In this document: positions 1-7,992 of the stretch, one piece after another
Layout: each line of letters starts with the position of its first letter
How positions within the stretch are numbered: position 1 is the first letter of the stretch
Assembly (NCBI GenBank): GCA_951800685.1
Contig: CATOJY010000002.1
Coordinates: 1-64,000 of the forward strand
Direction: 5' to 3'
Source: an uncultured Lachnospiraceae bacterium
GTDB lineage: Bacteria; Bacillota; Clostridia; Lachnospirales; Lachnospiraceae
DNA: 64,000 nucleotides
The notes under the pieces: model-generated
What the model was told of the DNA's origin: nothing
Database searches by the model: none
Seen by the model: the letters and a program-made list of their open reading frames with translations, nothing else
Translations under genes and position numbers: made by a program

Positions 1-227
1 TTGACTTATTGGGTCAAATTCGTCCGCTGGTGATGGAGCGGGTGCCGCAGGAGGCTGACAGGAAGCGGATTCTGGAGAAGCTGTTCCTGTACTGTCTGGA
101 GAAAGAGGGCAAGGCAGCGTTGGAGGAACTGGCAGCGCTTTTTGACGAGGAGAATCTGCGGCAGGACAGTTGTGCGGGAACGGAGAAGAACAGCGGCCGG
201 CAGGGAAATGGAGAGTGTGATGAATAA
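1..227 (+). CDS. 3' end of a tetrapyrrole-pathway gene (left edge cut), possibly precorrin-2 dehydrogenase
   Basis: The reading frame is open from the window edge (codons in phase with base 3) to TAA at 225-227, giving about 74 C-terminal residues. The stop overlaps the hemC start (ATGAATAA), so the two are translationally coupled and belong to one operon. The fragment is charged and helical, with a stretch of the type 'R-V-P-x-E-A-D-R-K-R-I-L-E-K-L' that resembles the helical C-terminus of Met8/SirC-type precorrin-2 dehydrogenases. Clostridial hem clusters often place that gene, or hemA (glutamyl-tRNA reductase), just before hemC. The last 20 or so residues are low in complexity. Identity is an inference from position and weak similarity; too little is visible to decide. 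Confidence 0.45.
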   Translation, partial: DLLGQIRPLVMERVPQEADRKRILEKLFLYCLEKEGKAALEELAALFDEENLRQDSCAGTEKNSGRQGNGECDE

Positions 228-1308
228 GATCAGGATCGGAACGCGGGGAAGCAGACTTGCTCTGAAACAGGCAGCCCTGGTGCAGGAAGCGCTGCAGACG
301 GCGGATGAAAGTCTGCAGACACAGATCGTGATTCTGCGGACAAAAGGGGATATCATACAGGATAAACCGTTGGCGGAGATTGGCGATAAGGGAGTTTTTG
401 CCTCGGAGTTTGAGCAGGCGCTGCAGGAGGGGCGCATTGATCTTGCGGTGCATTCGGCCAAGGACCTGCCTATGACACTGGCCGGCGGCCTGACCATTGC
501 GGCCGTGCTGCCCAGAGCGGACGTGCGGGACGTGCTGGTGGTTCCAAAACAGGGGCGGATGCCGCTTCTGGCGGGAGAGAGTGAAGAAGCCCTGTGCAGG
601 AACGGATGGAAAACCGATAGGCGGTGCCAGAAAACGGGAAACGCCGGGAATGACAGGGAACGGAACGATTACCGGTGGATGCGACAGATGCAGCAGGAGC
701 AGGACGATGGCGGCACGGCATTTCGGATCGGCAGCGGCAGCAGGCGGCGGCAGCTTCTGGCCGGAAAGCTGTGGAAGAATGTAGTATGTGAGAATATCCG
801 TGGTAACATAGATACGCGGCTGCGTAAGCTGCAGGAAGGCGGCTATGACGGGATCATTCTGGCCAAAGCCGGGCTGGACCGTCTGGGGATCGGCTGCAAA
901 GGCAGCGACAGCAGTGGCAGCGGCGATGATGCGTCGGCATGTTTCTTTTGTCCCCTGCCGCCGGAAATGTTTCTGCCTGCAGCCTGTCAGGGGATGATCG
1001 CGGTGGAGGCCGCACAGGGTTCGGAGGCGGAAGGCATCTGCCGGCGGATCACGGATGCGGAAACGATGCTTTGTTTTCAGGTGGAACGGGAAGTGCTCCG
1101 GCAGCTGTCCGCGGACTGCAGCGAGGCGGCCGCGGCGTGGTGTAGACAGGAACAGGGCAGACTGGCTCTGGATGCCATGTACGCCGGTCATTATGTGAGA
1201 TATAGCGGCAGAATGAACCTGCAGGAAGGCAGGCGGCTGGCGGAGCAGGCAGCTGGAGAGTTGAAGGAAAAGAGCCGCAATAATTCCTGTGTGGAGGTAA
1301 AAGGTTGA
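220..1308 (+). CDS. hemC: Porphobilinogen deaminase (hydroxymethylbilane synthase)
   Basis: Joins four porphobilinogen units into hydroxymethylbilane on a covalently bound dipyrromethane cofactor; cytosolic. The N-terminus carries the family signature RIGTRGSRLALKQ, followed by the 'HSAKDLP' block and, later, the 'IRGNIDTRLRKL' block. The cofactor cysteine is probably Cys300 in 'SADCSEA'. The start at 220 overlaps the previous stop and begins exactly at the conserved domain. At 362 residues it is about 50 longer than usual. The extra length lies at about residues 112-166, between 'VVPKQG' and a divergent 'IGSGSRRRQ' (normally GTSSLRR), with a second Ser/Gly/Asp-rich insert after 'LGIGCKG'. 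The frame stays open throughout, so it is probably functional but divergent. Second gene of the tetrapyrrole operon. Confidence 0.9.
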   Translation: MNKIRIGTRGSRLALKQAALVQEALQTADESLQTQIVILRTKGDIIQDKPLAEIGDKGVFASEFEQALQEGRIDLAVHSAKDLPMTLAGGLTIAAVLPRADVRDVLVVPKQGRMPLLAGESEEALCRNGWKTDRRCQKTGNAGNDRERNDYRWMRQMQQEQDDGGTAFRIGSGSRRRQLLAGKLWKNVVCENIRGNIDTRLRKLQEGGYDGIILAKAGLDRLGIGCKGSDSSGSGDDASACFFCPLPPEMFLPAACQGMIAVEAAQGSEAEGICRRITDAETMLCFQVEREVLRQLSADCSEAAAAWCRQEQGRLALDAMYAGHYVRYSGRMNLQEGRRLAEQAAGELKEKSRNNSCVEVKG

Positions 1309-2957
1309 ATAAATTCTCTAATGAGCAATTTCTTCAACAAACTGAACAAGTTCAGTTAGAATTTGTGAAGCTTCGGAATGGGGGAAAGGATATCTTGAAT
1401 AGGGGCAACGGAAAAGTATATCTGACAGGCGGCGGGTGCGGCGACATAGAGCTTTTGACTATCAAGGCGGCGGAAGTACTGCGCAGGTGCGATGCGGTGG
1501 TCTATGACAGTCTGGCGCCGGAAGCGCTGCTGTGGTGGACGAAGCCGGACTGCGAGAAAATTTATGTGGGGAAGCGTTATGGCAGTCACGCCATGAAGCA
1601 GTCGAAGATCAACGACCTGCTGGTGGAGAAGGCGCTGGAAGGTAAGACGGTGGTACGCTTGAAGGGCGGCGATCCTTATGTGTTCGGCAGAGGCGGGGAA
1701 GAGTTTCTGGCATTGCAGGCGGCCGGCATTTCCTGTGAAGAGATTCCGGGTATTTCTTCTGCCATTGCGGTGCCGGCGGCAGCAGGCATTCCGGTCACGC
1801 ACAGAGGACTTTCGGCGGCGTTCACGGTGGTGACGGGAACGGCGGCGGAAAGCAGTGATAATGGCCTGGCACAAGGAGAGGCAAGGCTGCAGCTTGATTT
1901 TGACGCCTTGGTGCGGGTAGAAGGTACACTGGTGATTTTGATGGGAATGCACCACCTGAAAGCGATCATGGAGGGTCTGCTTGCCGCCGGAAAAGCGGAT
2001 AACACGCCTTGCGCGATTGTCATGGAAGGGACTACAAAGCGGCAGAAATGCATGCGTACCGTTCTAAACAGGCTTTATGAGGAAGCACAAATCCAGGGAT
2101 TTACGTCTCCTGCAGTGATCGTCGTGGGAGCGGTGGCAGAATTGGAACTGCTGTCTGGGGAAAGCGCGTGGGGAAAGGCGGCGGATGATGGACGTCTGCC
2201 GCTTACTGGAAGCACGGTGGGCGTGACAGGGACGCGGCATTTTGCGGATAAGCTGTCAGCGGCGCTCAGGCAGGATGGCGCAGAGGTGTGGGATATGAGT
2301 TTTGTGGAGGCATGCCGGTCAGGGGAATCGCTGCCAGATTTTAAGAAACATGCCTGGCTTGTGTTTACCAGCCCCAACGGCGTCAGTATCTTTTTGGATC
2401 AGATGCGTCAGGAACATCGGGATCTGCGCACGCTTTCTGGGAAGAAGATTGCGGTGATCGGGACAGGGACCGCAGAGACGCTCGCGGAAGCTGGACTATA
2501 CGCAGATTATATGCCGGAAATTTATGATGCAGCGCATTTGGCGGAAGGGTTGACGGATCAGATCTTAGAAGAACGAAAGCCGGTCTCGACTCTTTTTCTG
2601 CGGGCAAAGCAGGGAAGTGTTGAATTGCCGATGATCTTTGAGGCAAAGAAGCTTCCTTTTGTAGATTATCCGCTCTATGAATTAAGAGTCTGTGAAGAGA
2701 AACGCGCCGGAATACTGCCTATGAGACCGGATTATATTGTTTTCGGTTCGGCAATGGGGGCACGGGCGTACTTTGAGGGACGAAAACGTACCGGGATGAC
2801 AGATGATTGCAGCAAATATGTCTGTATCGGGGAAAGCTGCGGCGCAGAAGTAAGAAAGCATACGGCGGCTTTGTTTCTGACAGCAGAGCGGCCTTGCGTC
2901 GAGGCAATCGTAGAGTGTATCAGGAAAGACAATTCCGGCAGACAATACTGTGTGTAG
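1305..2957 (+). CDS. cobA-hemD: Uroporphyrinogen-III C-methyltransferase / uroporphyrinogen-III synthase fusion
   Basis: A two-domain enzyme. Roughly residues 35-275 are a SAM-dependent CobA/SUMT domain (glycine-rich 'GKVYLTGGGCGD', 'VVRLKGGDPYVFGRGGEE', 'GIPVTHRG'), which turns uroporphyrinogen III into precorrin-2. Roughly residues 300-550 are a HemD domain ('VGVTGTRHFADKL', 'VFTSPNGVSIF', 'KIAVIGTGTAETL'), which closes and inverts hydroxymethylbilane. The fusion is common in Clostridia feeding siroheme and cobalamin. I chose the TTG at 1305, which overlaps the hemC stop (TTGA) and has GGAGG seven bases upstream. A second TTG at 1395 with AAAGGA four bases upstream would give a protein starting directly before the conserved domain. 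The intervening 90 bases are AT-rich and contain a palindrome, so the later start remains quite possible. Confidence 0.9.
   Translation: MNKFSNEQFLQQTEQVQLEFVKLRNGGKDILNRGNGKVYLTGGGCGDIELLTIKAAEVLRRCDAVVYDSLAPEALLWWTKPDCEKIYVGKRYGSHAMKQSKINDLLVEKALEGKTVVRLKGGDPYVFGRGGEEFLALQAAGISCEEIPGISSAIAVPAAAGIPVTHRGLSAAFTVVTGTAAESSDNGLAQGEARLQLDFDALVRVEGTLVILMGMHHLKAIMEGLLAAGKADNTPCAIVMEGTTKRQKCMRTVLNRLYEEAQIQGFTSPAVIVVGAVAELELLSGESAWGKAADDGRLPLTGSTVGVTGTRHFADKLSAALRQDGAEVWDMSFVEACRSGESLPDFKKHAWLVFTSPNGVSIFLDQMRQEHRDLRTLSGKKIAVIGTGTAETLAEAGLYADYMPEIYDAAHLAEGLTDQILEERKPVSTLFLRAKQGSVELPMIFEAKKLPFVDYPLYELRVCEEKRAGILPMRPDYIVFGSAMGARAYFEGRKRTGMTDDCSKYVCIGESCGAEVRKHTAALFLTAERPCVEAIVECIRKDNSGRQYCV
1332..1370. 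repeat. Imperfect inverted repeat around the cobA-hemD 5' end
   Basis: The core at 1340-1357 is a perfect inverted repeat, AACTGAAC-AA-GTTCAGTT. Outer arms CTTC (1332-1335) and GAAG (1367-1370), with partly matching sequence between, extend it to a long imperfect hairpin. It lies between the two possible TTG starts of cobA-hemD and is much more AT-rich than the flanking coding sequence. It may be an operator or an mRNA structure affecting downstream translation, or, if the first TTG is the true start, a fortuitous structure inside codons. No T-run follows, so it is not an intrinsic terminator. Confidence 0.6.
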
Positions 2958-3004
2958 CAAGGAAAGCGGCGCATAGGTTAGGGTGTAGCAGAGGAGAGTA
3001 GAAT

Positions 3005-3964
3005 ATGTATCGATTCAGAAGACTAAGACGGGATGAGCGGATCCGTTCTATAATGCAGGAGACAAGGCTGCATCCTAAGGACTTTATCTATCCTTTATTT
3101 GTGATAGAAGGAATGGACATTAAGAATCCGGTGGAGCCCATGCCGGGTGTTTTTCAGTATTCCATTGACCGGCTGGAGGAGATCCTGGAGCAGGTGAAGA
3201 CAGCGGGCATTGGTGGTATTATGGTATTCGGAATTCCAGGTTATAAGGATCCGCAGGGCAGTCAGGCCTATGCAAAGAACGGGATCACACAGAGAGCAGT
3301 TCGCCTGATCAAGGACAAGTACCCGGAGATCTACGTTGTGGTGGATGTCTGTCTTTGTGAGTACACGTCCCATGGTCATTGCGGAATGGTAAGCGGAGCC
3401 GAGATTCTAAATGATGAGACACTACCGTATCTTACGAAGATGGCTGTTAGTTTGGCGGAGGCTGGAGCGGATATGGTTGCGCCTTCCGATATGATGGACG
3501 GGCGTGTGGCGGCGATCAGGGATGGGCTTGACCAGGCTGGCTTTACGCAGGTTCCCATTATGGCTTACAGCGCTAAGTTTGCCTCTGCTTATTACGGACC
3601 ATTCCGGGAGGCGGCACATTCTGCACCGGGTTTTGGCGATCGCAAGAGCTACCAGATGGACTGTGCCAATGGGCAGGAGGCTCTGCGGGAGATCGAGGCA
3701 GATTTGGCGGAGGGGGCGGATATCGTGATGGTAAAGCCGGCGCTGGCCTATCTGGATATCTTGAAAGAAGCGGCGCTTTCTTTTACCTTGCCGCTTGCAG
3801 TGTACAATGTCAGTGGTGAATATGCTATGGTGAAAGCAGCCGCAGAGAAGGGCTGGATCGACGAGAGAAGGATCGTCATGGAGAATCTTACGGCTATGAA
3901 ACGGGCTGGCGCGAAGATTATCATTACCTATCATGCGTTGGATGCGGTGAAGTGGATGCAGTAA
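3005..3964 (+). CDS. hemB: Delta-aminolevulinic acid dehydratase (porphobilinogen synthase)
   Basis: Condenses two 5-aminolevulinate molecules to porphobilinogen. Length (319 residues) is typical. Both Schiff-base lysines are present: Lys191 in 'YSAKFASAYYGPF' and Lys244 in 'MVKPALAYLDI'. The cysteines of 'DVCLCEYTSHGHCG' (Cys116, Cys118, Cys126) match the catalytic-zinc type rather than the magnesium type with aspartates. 'APSDMMDGRV' is the usual substrate-pocket block. The ATG at 3005 has a GGAGAG site upstream. It follows cobA-hemD by 47 bases with no promoter or terminator visible, so it is read as part of the same operon. Confidence 0.97.
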   Translation: MYRFRRLRRDERIRSIMQETRLHPKDFIYPLFVIEGMDIKNPVEPMPGVFQYSIDRLEEILEQVKTAGIGGIMVFGIPGYKDPQGSQAYAKNGITQRAVRLIKDKYPEIYVVVDVCLCEYTSHGHCGMVSGAEILNDETLPYLTKMAVSLAEAGADMVAPSDMMDGRVAAIRDGLDQAGFTQVPIMAYSAKFASAYYGPFREAAHSAPGFGDRKSYQMDCANGQEALREIEADLAEGADIVMVKPALAYLDILKEAALSFTLPLAVYNVSGEYAMVKAAAEKGWIDERRIVMENLTAMKRAGAKIIITYHALDAVKWMQ

Positions 3965-4014
3965 ATCCCTGAGAATAGTGGGAGTTGCGTTAAGGCAAAT
4001 ATGGGAGTGCAAAT

Positions 4015-5310
4015 ATGAATTGGAATAGATCGGAAGAACTTTTTGATAAGGCTAGGCAGTTGATGCCGGGAGGAGTGAATTCACCAGTACGGGCTTTCCA
4101 GGCGGTGGGAAGACATCCGTTTTTTGTGGAAAGGGCGCAGGGGCCTTGGCTAATTGACGTAGATGGAAACAGGTATTTGGATTATGTCTGTTCCTGGGGA
4201 CCAGGGATTCTGGGACACGCGCATCCGAGAGTGGTCGAGGCAGTGCGGAGAGCCTGTACAAAGGGGCTTACCTTTGGAGCGCCTACCGCTGGGGAAGTAG
4301 AACTGGCGGAACGGATCAGTACCTGTGTTCCGGATGTGGAGATGGTGCGTCTGGTCAGTTCCGGGACGGAGGCAGTGATGAGTGCTGTACGTGCAGCCAG
4401 AGGGTATACAGGCAGGGAGAAAATTCTTAAATTTTCCGGTAACTACCATGGACATTCTGACGGACTGCTGGTGAAGGCGGGATCTGGCTTGATGACGCAG
4501 TCGGTACCAGACAGCGCAGGGGTGCCGGAAGGGTATGCGTCCTGTACGCTGACAGCTGCTTACAATGATATGGAATGTGTGCAGAGACTGATGGAAGAAA
4601 ATGCAGGAAAGGTGGCAGCGATCGTGGTGGAGCCGGTGGCGGCCAACATGGGAGTGGTGCCGCCGAAGAAAGGATTTCTGGAATTTCTGCGGCAGATCAC
4701 GTACAAGCATGGTTCGCTCTTGATTTTCGACGAGGTGATTACAGGATTCCGACTGGCGCTGGGCGGAGCTTCTGCATACACAGGCGTTCACGCGGATCTG
4801 TATACATTTGGGAAGATTGTTGGCGGTGGAATGCCGTTGGCGGCTTACGGCGGCAGCAGAGATATCATGTCTTTGGTTGCACCACTGGGGGCGGTCTATC
4901 AGGCTGGGACGCTGGCTGGCAATCCGGCGGCGGTAGCGGCAGGGATCGAGACGTTAAAGATTCTGATGGAAGATCCAGGAATCTATGAACGCATTGACAG
5001 GCGTGCTGGGATGCTGGCCGAGGCTTTCCGCAGCAGAGGGCTGGCAGTGAACCGGACGGGCTCACTGTTATCGGCATTTTTTATACCGGGCTATAGAGAG
5101 GAAGACGGCAGAGTGGAGAATTATGAAGATGCCTGTAAGTGTGACAGAGAAGCGTTTGCGGCGTATTTTAACAGAATGCTGGAGCGGGGAATCTATGTGG
5201 CGCCCTCCCAGTTTGAGGCAATGTTTGTATCAGATGCGCATGAAGAGGAGGAAATCGCTATGACCTGCAAGGCGGTAGCGGACGTGGAGTTAACGGAAAT
5301 ATTCTCCTAG
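4015..5310 (+). CDS. hemL: Glutamate-1-semialdehyde 2,1-aminomutase
   Basis: A PLP enzyme that converts glutamate-1-semialdehyde to 5-aminolevulinate, the first committed tetrapyrrole precursor in the C5 pathway. At 431 residues it is full length. It opens with 'LMPGGVNSPVRAF', typical of the family; 'FSGNYHGHSDGLLVKAGSG' and 'LIFDEVITGFR' are conserved; the PLP lysine is Lys267 in 'TFGKIVGGGMP'. It is the last gene of the operon visible here. No later heme genes (hemE, hemG/Y, hemH) follow, so in this operon the pathway runs only to uroporphyrinogen III and precorrin-2, which fits supply of siroheme or cobalamin rather than protoheme. No convincing terminator is seen after it; 5311-5498 contains no recognised gene. 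Confidence 0.97.
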   Translation: MNWNRSEELFDKARQLMPGGVNSPVRAFQAVGRHPFFVERAQGPWLIDVDGNRYLDYVCSWGPGILGHAHPRVVEAVRRACTKGLTFGAPTAGEVELAERISTCVPDVEMVRLVSSGTEAVMSAVRAARGYTGREKILKFSGNYHGHSDGLLVKAGSGLMTQSVPDSAGVPEGYASCTLTAAYNDMECVQRLMEENAGKVAAIVVEPVAANMGVVPPKKGFLEFLRQITYKHGSLLIFDEVITGFRLALGGASAYTGVHADLYTFGKIVGGGMPLAAYGGSRDIMSLVAPLGAVYQAGTLAGNPAAVAAGIETLKILMEDPGIYERIDRRAGMLAEAFRSRGLAVNRTGSLLSAFFIPGYREEDGRVENYEDACKCDREAFAAYFNRMLERGIYVAPSQFEAMFVSDAHEEEEIAMTCKAVADVELTEIFS

Positions 5311-5498
5311 GGGATTGTTTTGGAATCAAGAAAGATCGGATCGCGTTGGTTCTGGCGCATCCGGTCATATTTCCTGGAAGCAGATTATCGTATGCTGGAA
5401 CGGGTTATGCTATAGAATGCCTGTAGGTATGAGGATCAGCTCAAAAGTCCGGTGTAGAAAATGGAGAAGGCAGGAGATCCGCAATTCAAAGGCACACA

Positions 5499-5527
5499 TT
5501 GCAAACCCCTATTTCCTATGATATACT
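5499..5527 (+). promoter_or_regulatory. Sigma-70-type promoter for the pse operon
   Basis: TTGCAA at 5499-5504 and TATACT at 5522-5527 are separated by 17 bases, a near-consensus housekeeping promoter. It sits 41 bases ahead of the pseB ATG, with GGAGG at 5556-5560. It marks the boundary between the tetrapyrrole operon and the glycan superlocus. Confidence 0.75.
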
Positions 5528-5567
5528 AAGGGACAGTGCAAGAGTATAGAAATTCGGAGGAAAACTC

Positions 5568-6563
5568 ATGTTAAAAGATAAAACAATATTGATAACCGGC
5601 GGCACGGGATCCTTTGGTAAGTGCTTTACCAGATACGTCCTGACCCATTATGAGCCGAAGAAAATCATCATCTATTCCAGAGATGAATTCAAACAGTGGA
5701 TGATGGCGGAGGAGTTTAAGGAATTTGCAGATAAGATGCGTTTTTTTATCGGGGATGTGCGGGATGTAGAGCGTCTGCGCAGAGCCTGTGAAGGTGTGGA
5801 CTATATTATCCATGCGGCGGCGCTGAAACAGGTTCCGGCGTGTGAATATAATCCCAATGAGGCGATCAAGACGAACATCCATGGCGCTATGAATGTGATT
5901 GACGCGGCTCTGGACAGCGGCGTGCATAAGGTAGTGGCGCTGTCGACAGATAAGGCAGTTAATCCTGTGAATCTGTATGGTGGGACGAAGCTGGTGTCGG
6001 ACAAGCTGTTTGTTGCGGCCAATGCCTATGCTGGCGCGAAGGACATTAATTTTTCCATTGTCCGTTACGGAAATGTGGCGGGAAGCAGGGGATCAGTGAT
6101 TCCGTTTTTCTACAGTCTGATCAAGGAGGGTGCCACAGAGCTTCCAATCACGGATGTGCGGATGACGCGTTTCTGGATCAGCCTGACACAGGGAGTGGAG
6201 CTGGTCATCAAGGCGCTGGCCGAAGCTACCGGCGGGGAAACTTTTATCAGCAAGATTCCTTCTTTCAAAATCACGGATCTTGCCGAGGCGATGCTGCCAG
6301 GATGCGGGATTAGAGAGACCGGCATCCGTCCGGGAGAGAAACTGCATGAGATCATGGTGACGACCGAGGACTCCTTTACGACGTATGAATATGATAAGCA
6401 TTTTATTGTTTACCCCCAGATGACCTGGAATAACAGGCAGAAAGCAGATTTGAGCGGCCGCAAGGTGGAAGAGGGATTCTCTTACAGTTCCGGTACGAAT
6501 CAGCAGTGGCTGTCAGTGGAGGACATCAGGGAGCTGTTGAAAGGTGTAGAATTGGAGAAATAG
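5568..6563 (+). CDS. pseB: UDP-N-acetylglucosamine 4,6-dehydratase (inverting), PseB
   Basis: First step of pseudaminic acid synthesis: UDP-GlcNAc is dehydrated and epimerised at C5 to UDP-2-acetamido-2,6-dideoxy-beta-L-arabino-hexos-4-ulose. It is a short-chain dehydrogenase-fold protein of 331 residues, the usual soluble PseB length. The NADP-binding 'TGGTGSFG' is at residues 10-17. The active-site block 'STDKAVNPVNLYGGTK' contains Lys129 and Tyr137; the tyrosine distinguishes this inverting type from the retaining PglF-like enzyme at 32.9 kb, which has Met there. GGAGG eight bases upstream sets the start. It heads the pse module and precedes pseC by 133 bases. Confidence 0.95.
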   Translation: MLKDKTILITGGTGSFGKCFTRYVLTHYEPKKIIIYSRDEFKQWMMAEEFKEFADKMRFFIGDVRDVERLRRACEGVDYIIHAAALKQVPACEYNPNEAIKTNIHGAMNVIDAALDSGVHKVVALSTDKAVNPVNLYGGTKLVSDKLFVAANAYAGAKDINFSIVRYGNVAGSRGSVIPFFYSLIKEGATELPITDVRMTRFWISLTQGVELVIKALAEATGGETFISKIPSFKITDLAEAMLPGCGIRETGIRPGEKLHEIMVTTEDSFTTYEYDKHFIVYPQMTWNNRQKADLSGRKVEEGFSYSSGTNQQWLSVEDIRELLKGVELEK

Positions 6564-6696
6564 CATAGTGAACTGGAAGAGGGCAGCTTGCCCGCAAGGT
6601 GAGCGTGCAGGAAGATGAGCAGAGGGCATGCATGGAATGTGCATGTCCTTTTATCAGGTATATCTGGTTTTCGGAAGAAGGAAAGGGGAAACGGCA

Positions 6697-7890
6697 ATGA
6701 ACATACCTGCGATTGAGGGTGGAAAGCCCGTCAGAGAGACGAAAATCTATTATGGACATCAGTATATTGATAATGCTGACATTCAGGCTGTGGTGGAGGT
6801 ATTGAAAAGCGATAACCTGACATGCGGGCCGAAGATTAAGGAGTTGGAAGACAAATTGTGTGGATTGACCGGAGCTAAGTACGCAGTCGTATGCAGCAAC
6901 GGTACAGCAGCGCTGCATATGGCGGCAATGGCTGCAGGGGTGCAGGAAGGGGATGAGGTGATAACAACACCGATCACGTTTGCGGCATCGGCGAATTGTG
7001 TTTTGTACTGCGGCGGCAGACCGGTGTTTGCGGATATTGATCCGGAGACTTATAATATTGACCCGGAGAAGATCGAAGCGGCCATTACGGATCGGACGAA
7101 AGCGGTAGTCGTTGTGGACTATACAGGACAGTCGGCGGATCTGGACAGGATAGCTGATATCTGCAGGAAACATCAGCTTGTGTTGATTGAAGACGGCGCC
7201 CATGTGATCGGAACGACTTACAAAGGCAGAGCGAACGGTTCTATTTCGGATATGACCACTCTCAGTTTCCATCCTGTGAAAACAGTTACCGGAGGCGAGG
7301 GGGGCGCGGTATTGACGAATGACGAGACGCTATACAGGAAACTGCTTTTATACCGTGCTCATGGTATTACCAGGGATCCCGGACAAATGGTGCATGAACC
7401 AGATGGAAGCTGGTATTATGAGCAGGTGGCGCTGGGATTTAATTACCGCATGACGGATATCCAGGCGGCGCTGCTGATCAGCCAGTTAGATAAGCTGCCG
7501 CTGTTCCAGAAGAGAAGAAAAGAAATTGTAGCCAGATATAACGAAGCCTTTGGCAGACTGCCCAGTCTTTTCGTGCAGAAGGAAATTCCAGAATCAGATA
7601 CGACAAGACATCTTTATATTCTGCGCATTGTACCGGAGAAGCTTACGATTGACAGAAAACAGTTTTTTGAGGCGCTGGCAGCGGAGAATGTTTGTTGTAA
7701 CGTGCATTATATTCCGACGTACTATTTCCCATATTATGAAAAGCTCGGCTATCACAAAGGGTTGTGTCCTAACGCCGAAAAGTTGTATGAGGAGATGCTG
7801 TCATTACCACTGTATTATGCTATGACAGATGAGGATGTAGAGAGTGTGATCGAGGCTGTCGTAAAGATCGCGGTTTATTATCAAAATTGA
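6697..7890 (+). CDS. pseC: UDP-4-keto-6-deoxy-N-acetylhexosamine aminotransferase, PseC
   Basis: DegT/DnrJ/EryC1/StrS-family PLP aminotransferase that aminates the PseB product at C4 using glutamate as donor. The protein has 397 residues from ATG 6697, which is preceded by AAGGGGAA and opens with 'MNIPAIEGGKPVRE', typical of PseC; upstream in-frame ATGs from 6628 lack a ribosome site and would add an atypical leader. The PLP lysine is Lys195 in 'SFHPVKTVTGGEGG', and 'LIEDGAHVIG' holds the conserved cofactor aspartate. Position directly after pseB supports PseC over other sugar aminotransferases. Confidence 0.93.
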   Translation: MNIPAIEGGKPVRETKIYYGHQYIDNADIQAVVEVLKSDNLTCGPKIKELEDKLCGLTGAKYAVVCSNGTAALHMAAMAAGVQEGDEVITTPITFAASANCVLYCGGRPVFADIDPETYNIDPEKIEAAITDRTKAVVVVDYTGQSADLDRIADICRKHQLVLIEDGAHVIGTTYKGRANGSISDMTTLSFHPVKTVTGGEGGAVLTNDETLYRKLLLYRAHGITRDPGQMVHEPDGSWYYEQVALGFNYRMTDIQAALLISQLDKLPLFQKRRKEIVARYNEAFGRLPSLFVQKEIPESDTTRHLYILRIVPEKLTIDRKQFFEALAAENVCCNVHYIPTYYFPYYEKLGYHKGLCPNAEKLYEEMLSLPLYYAMTDEDVESVIEAVVKIAVYYQN

Positions 7891-7992
7891 AGGTACTGAT
7901 CATGGGCACAGCCCATAAGACATATTCTATGCCGGTGTTGTTTAAACTGGGAAAAGCGGCATGAAAGAAAGAGTAAAGGTGGGATCATACTG

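Noticed and set aside
1356..1955. 199-residue minus-strand frame opposite cobA-hemD
   Set aside because: Lies wholly antisense to a well-supported gene, with no start signal or domain.
5315..5521. 68-residue frame after hemL on the + strand
   Set aside because: No ribosome site, odd composition, no recognisable domain, and it runs through the pse promoter -35. Treated as intergenic.
7902..7916. ATGGGC-ACA-GCCCAT hairpin after pseC
   Set aside because: Six-pair stem but no T-run follows, and the next gene appears to be in the same operon. Not called a terminator.
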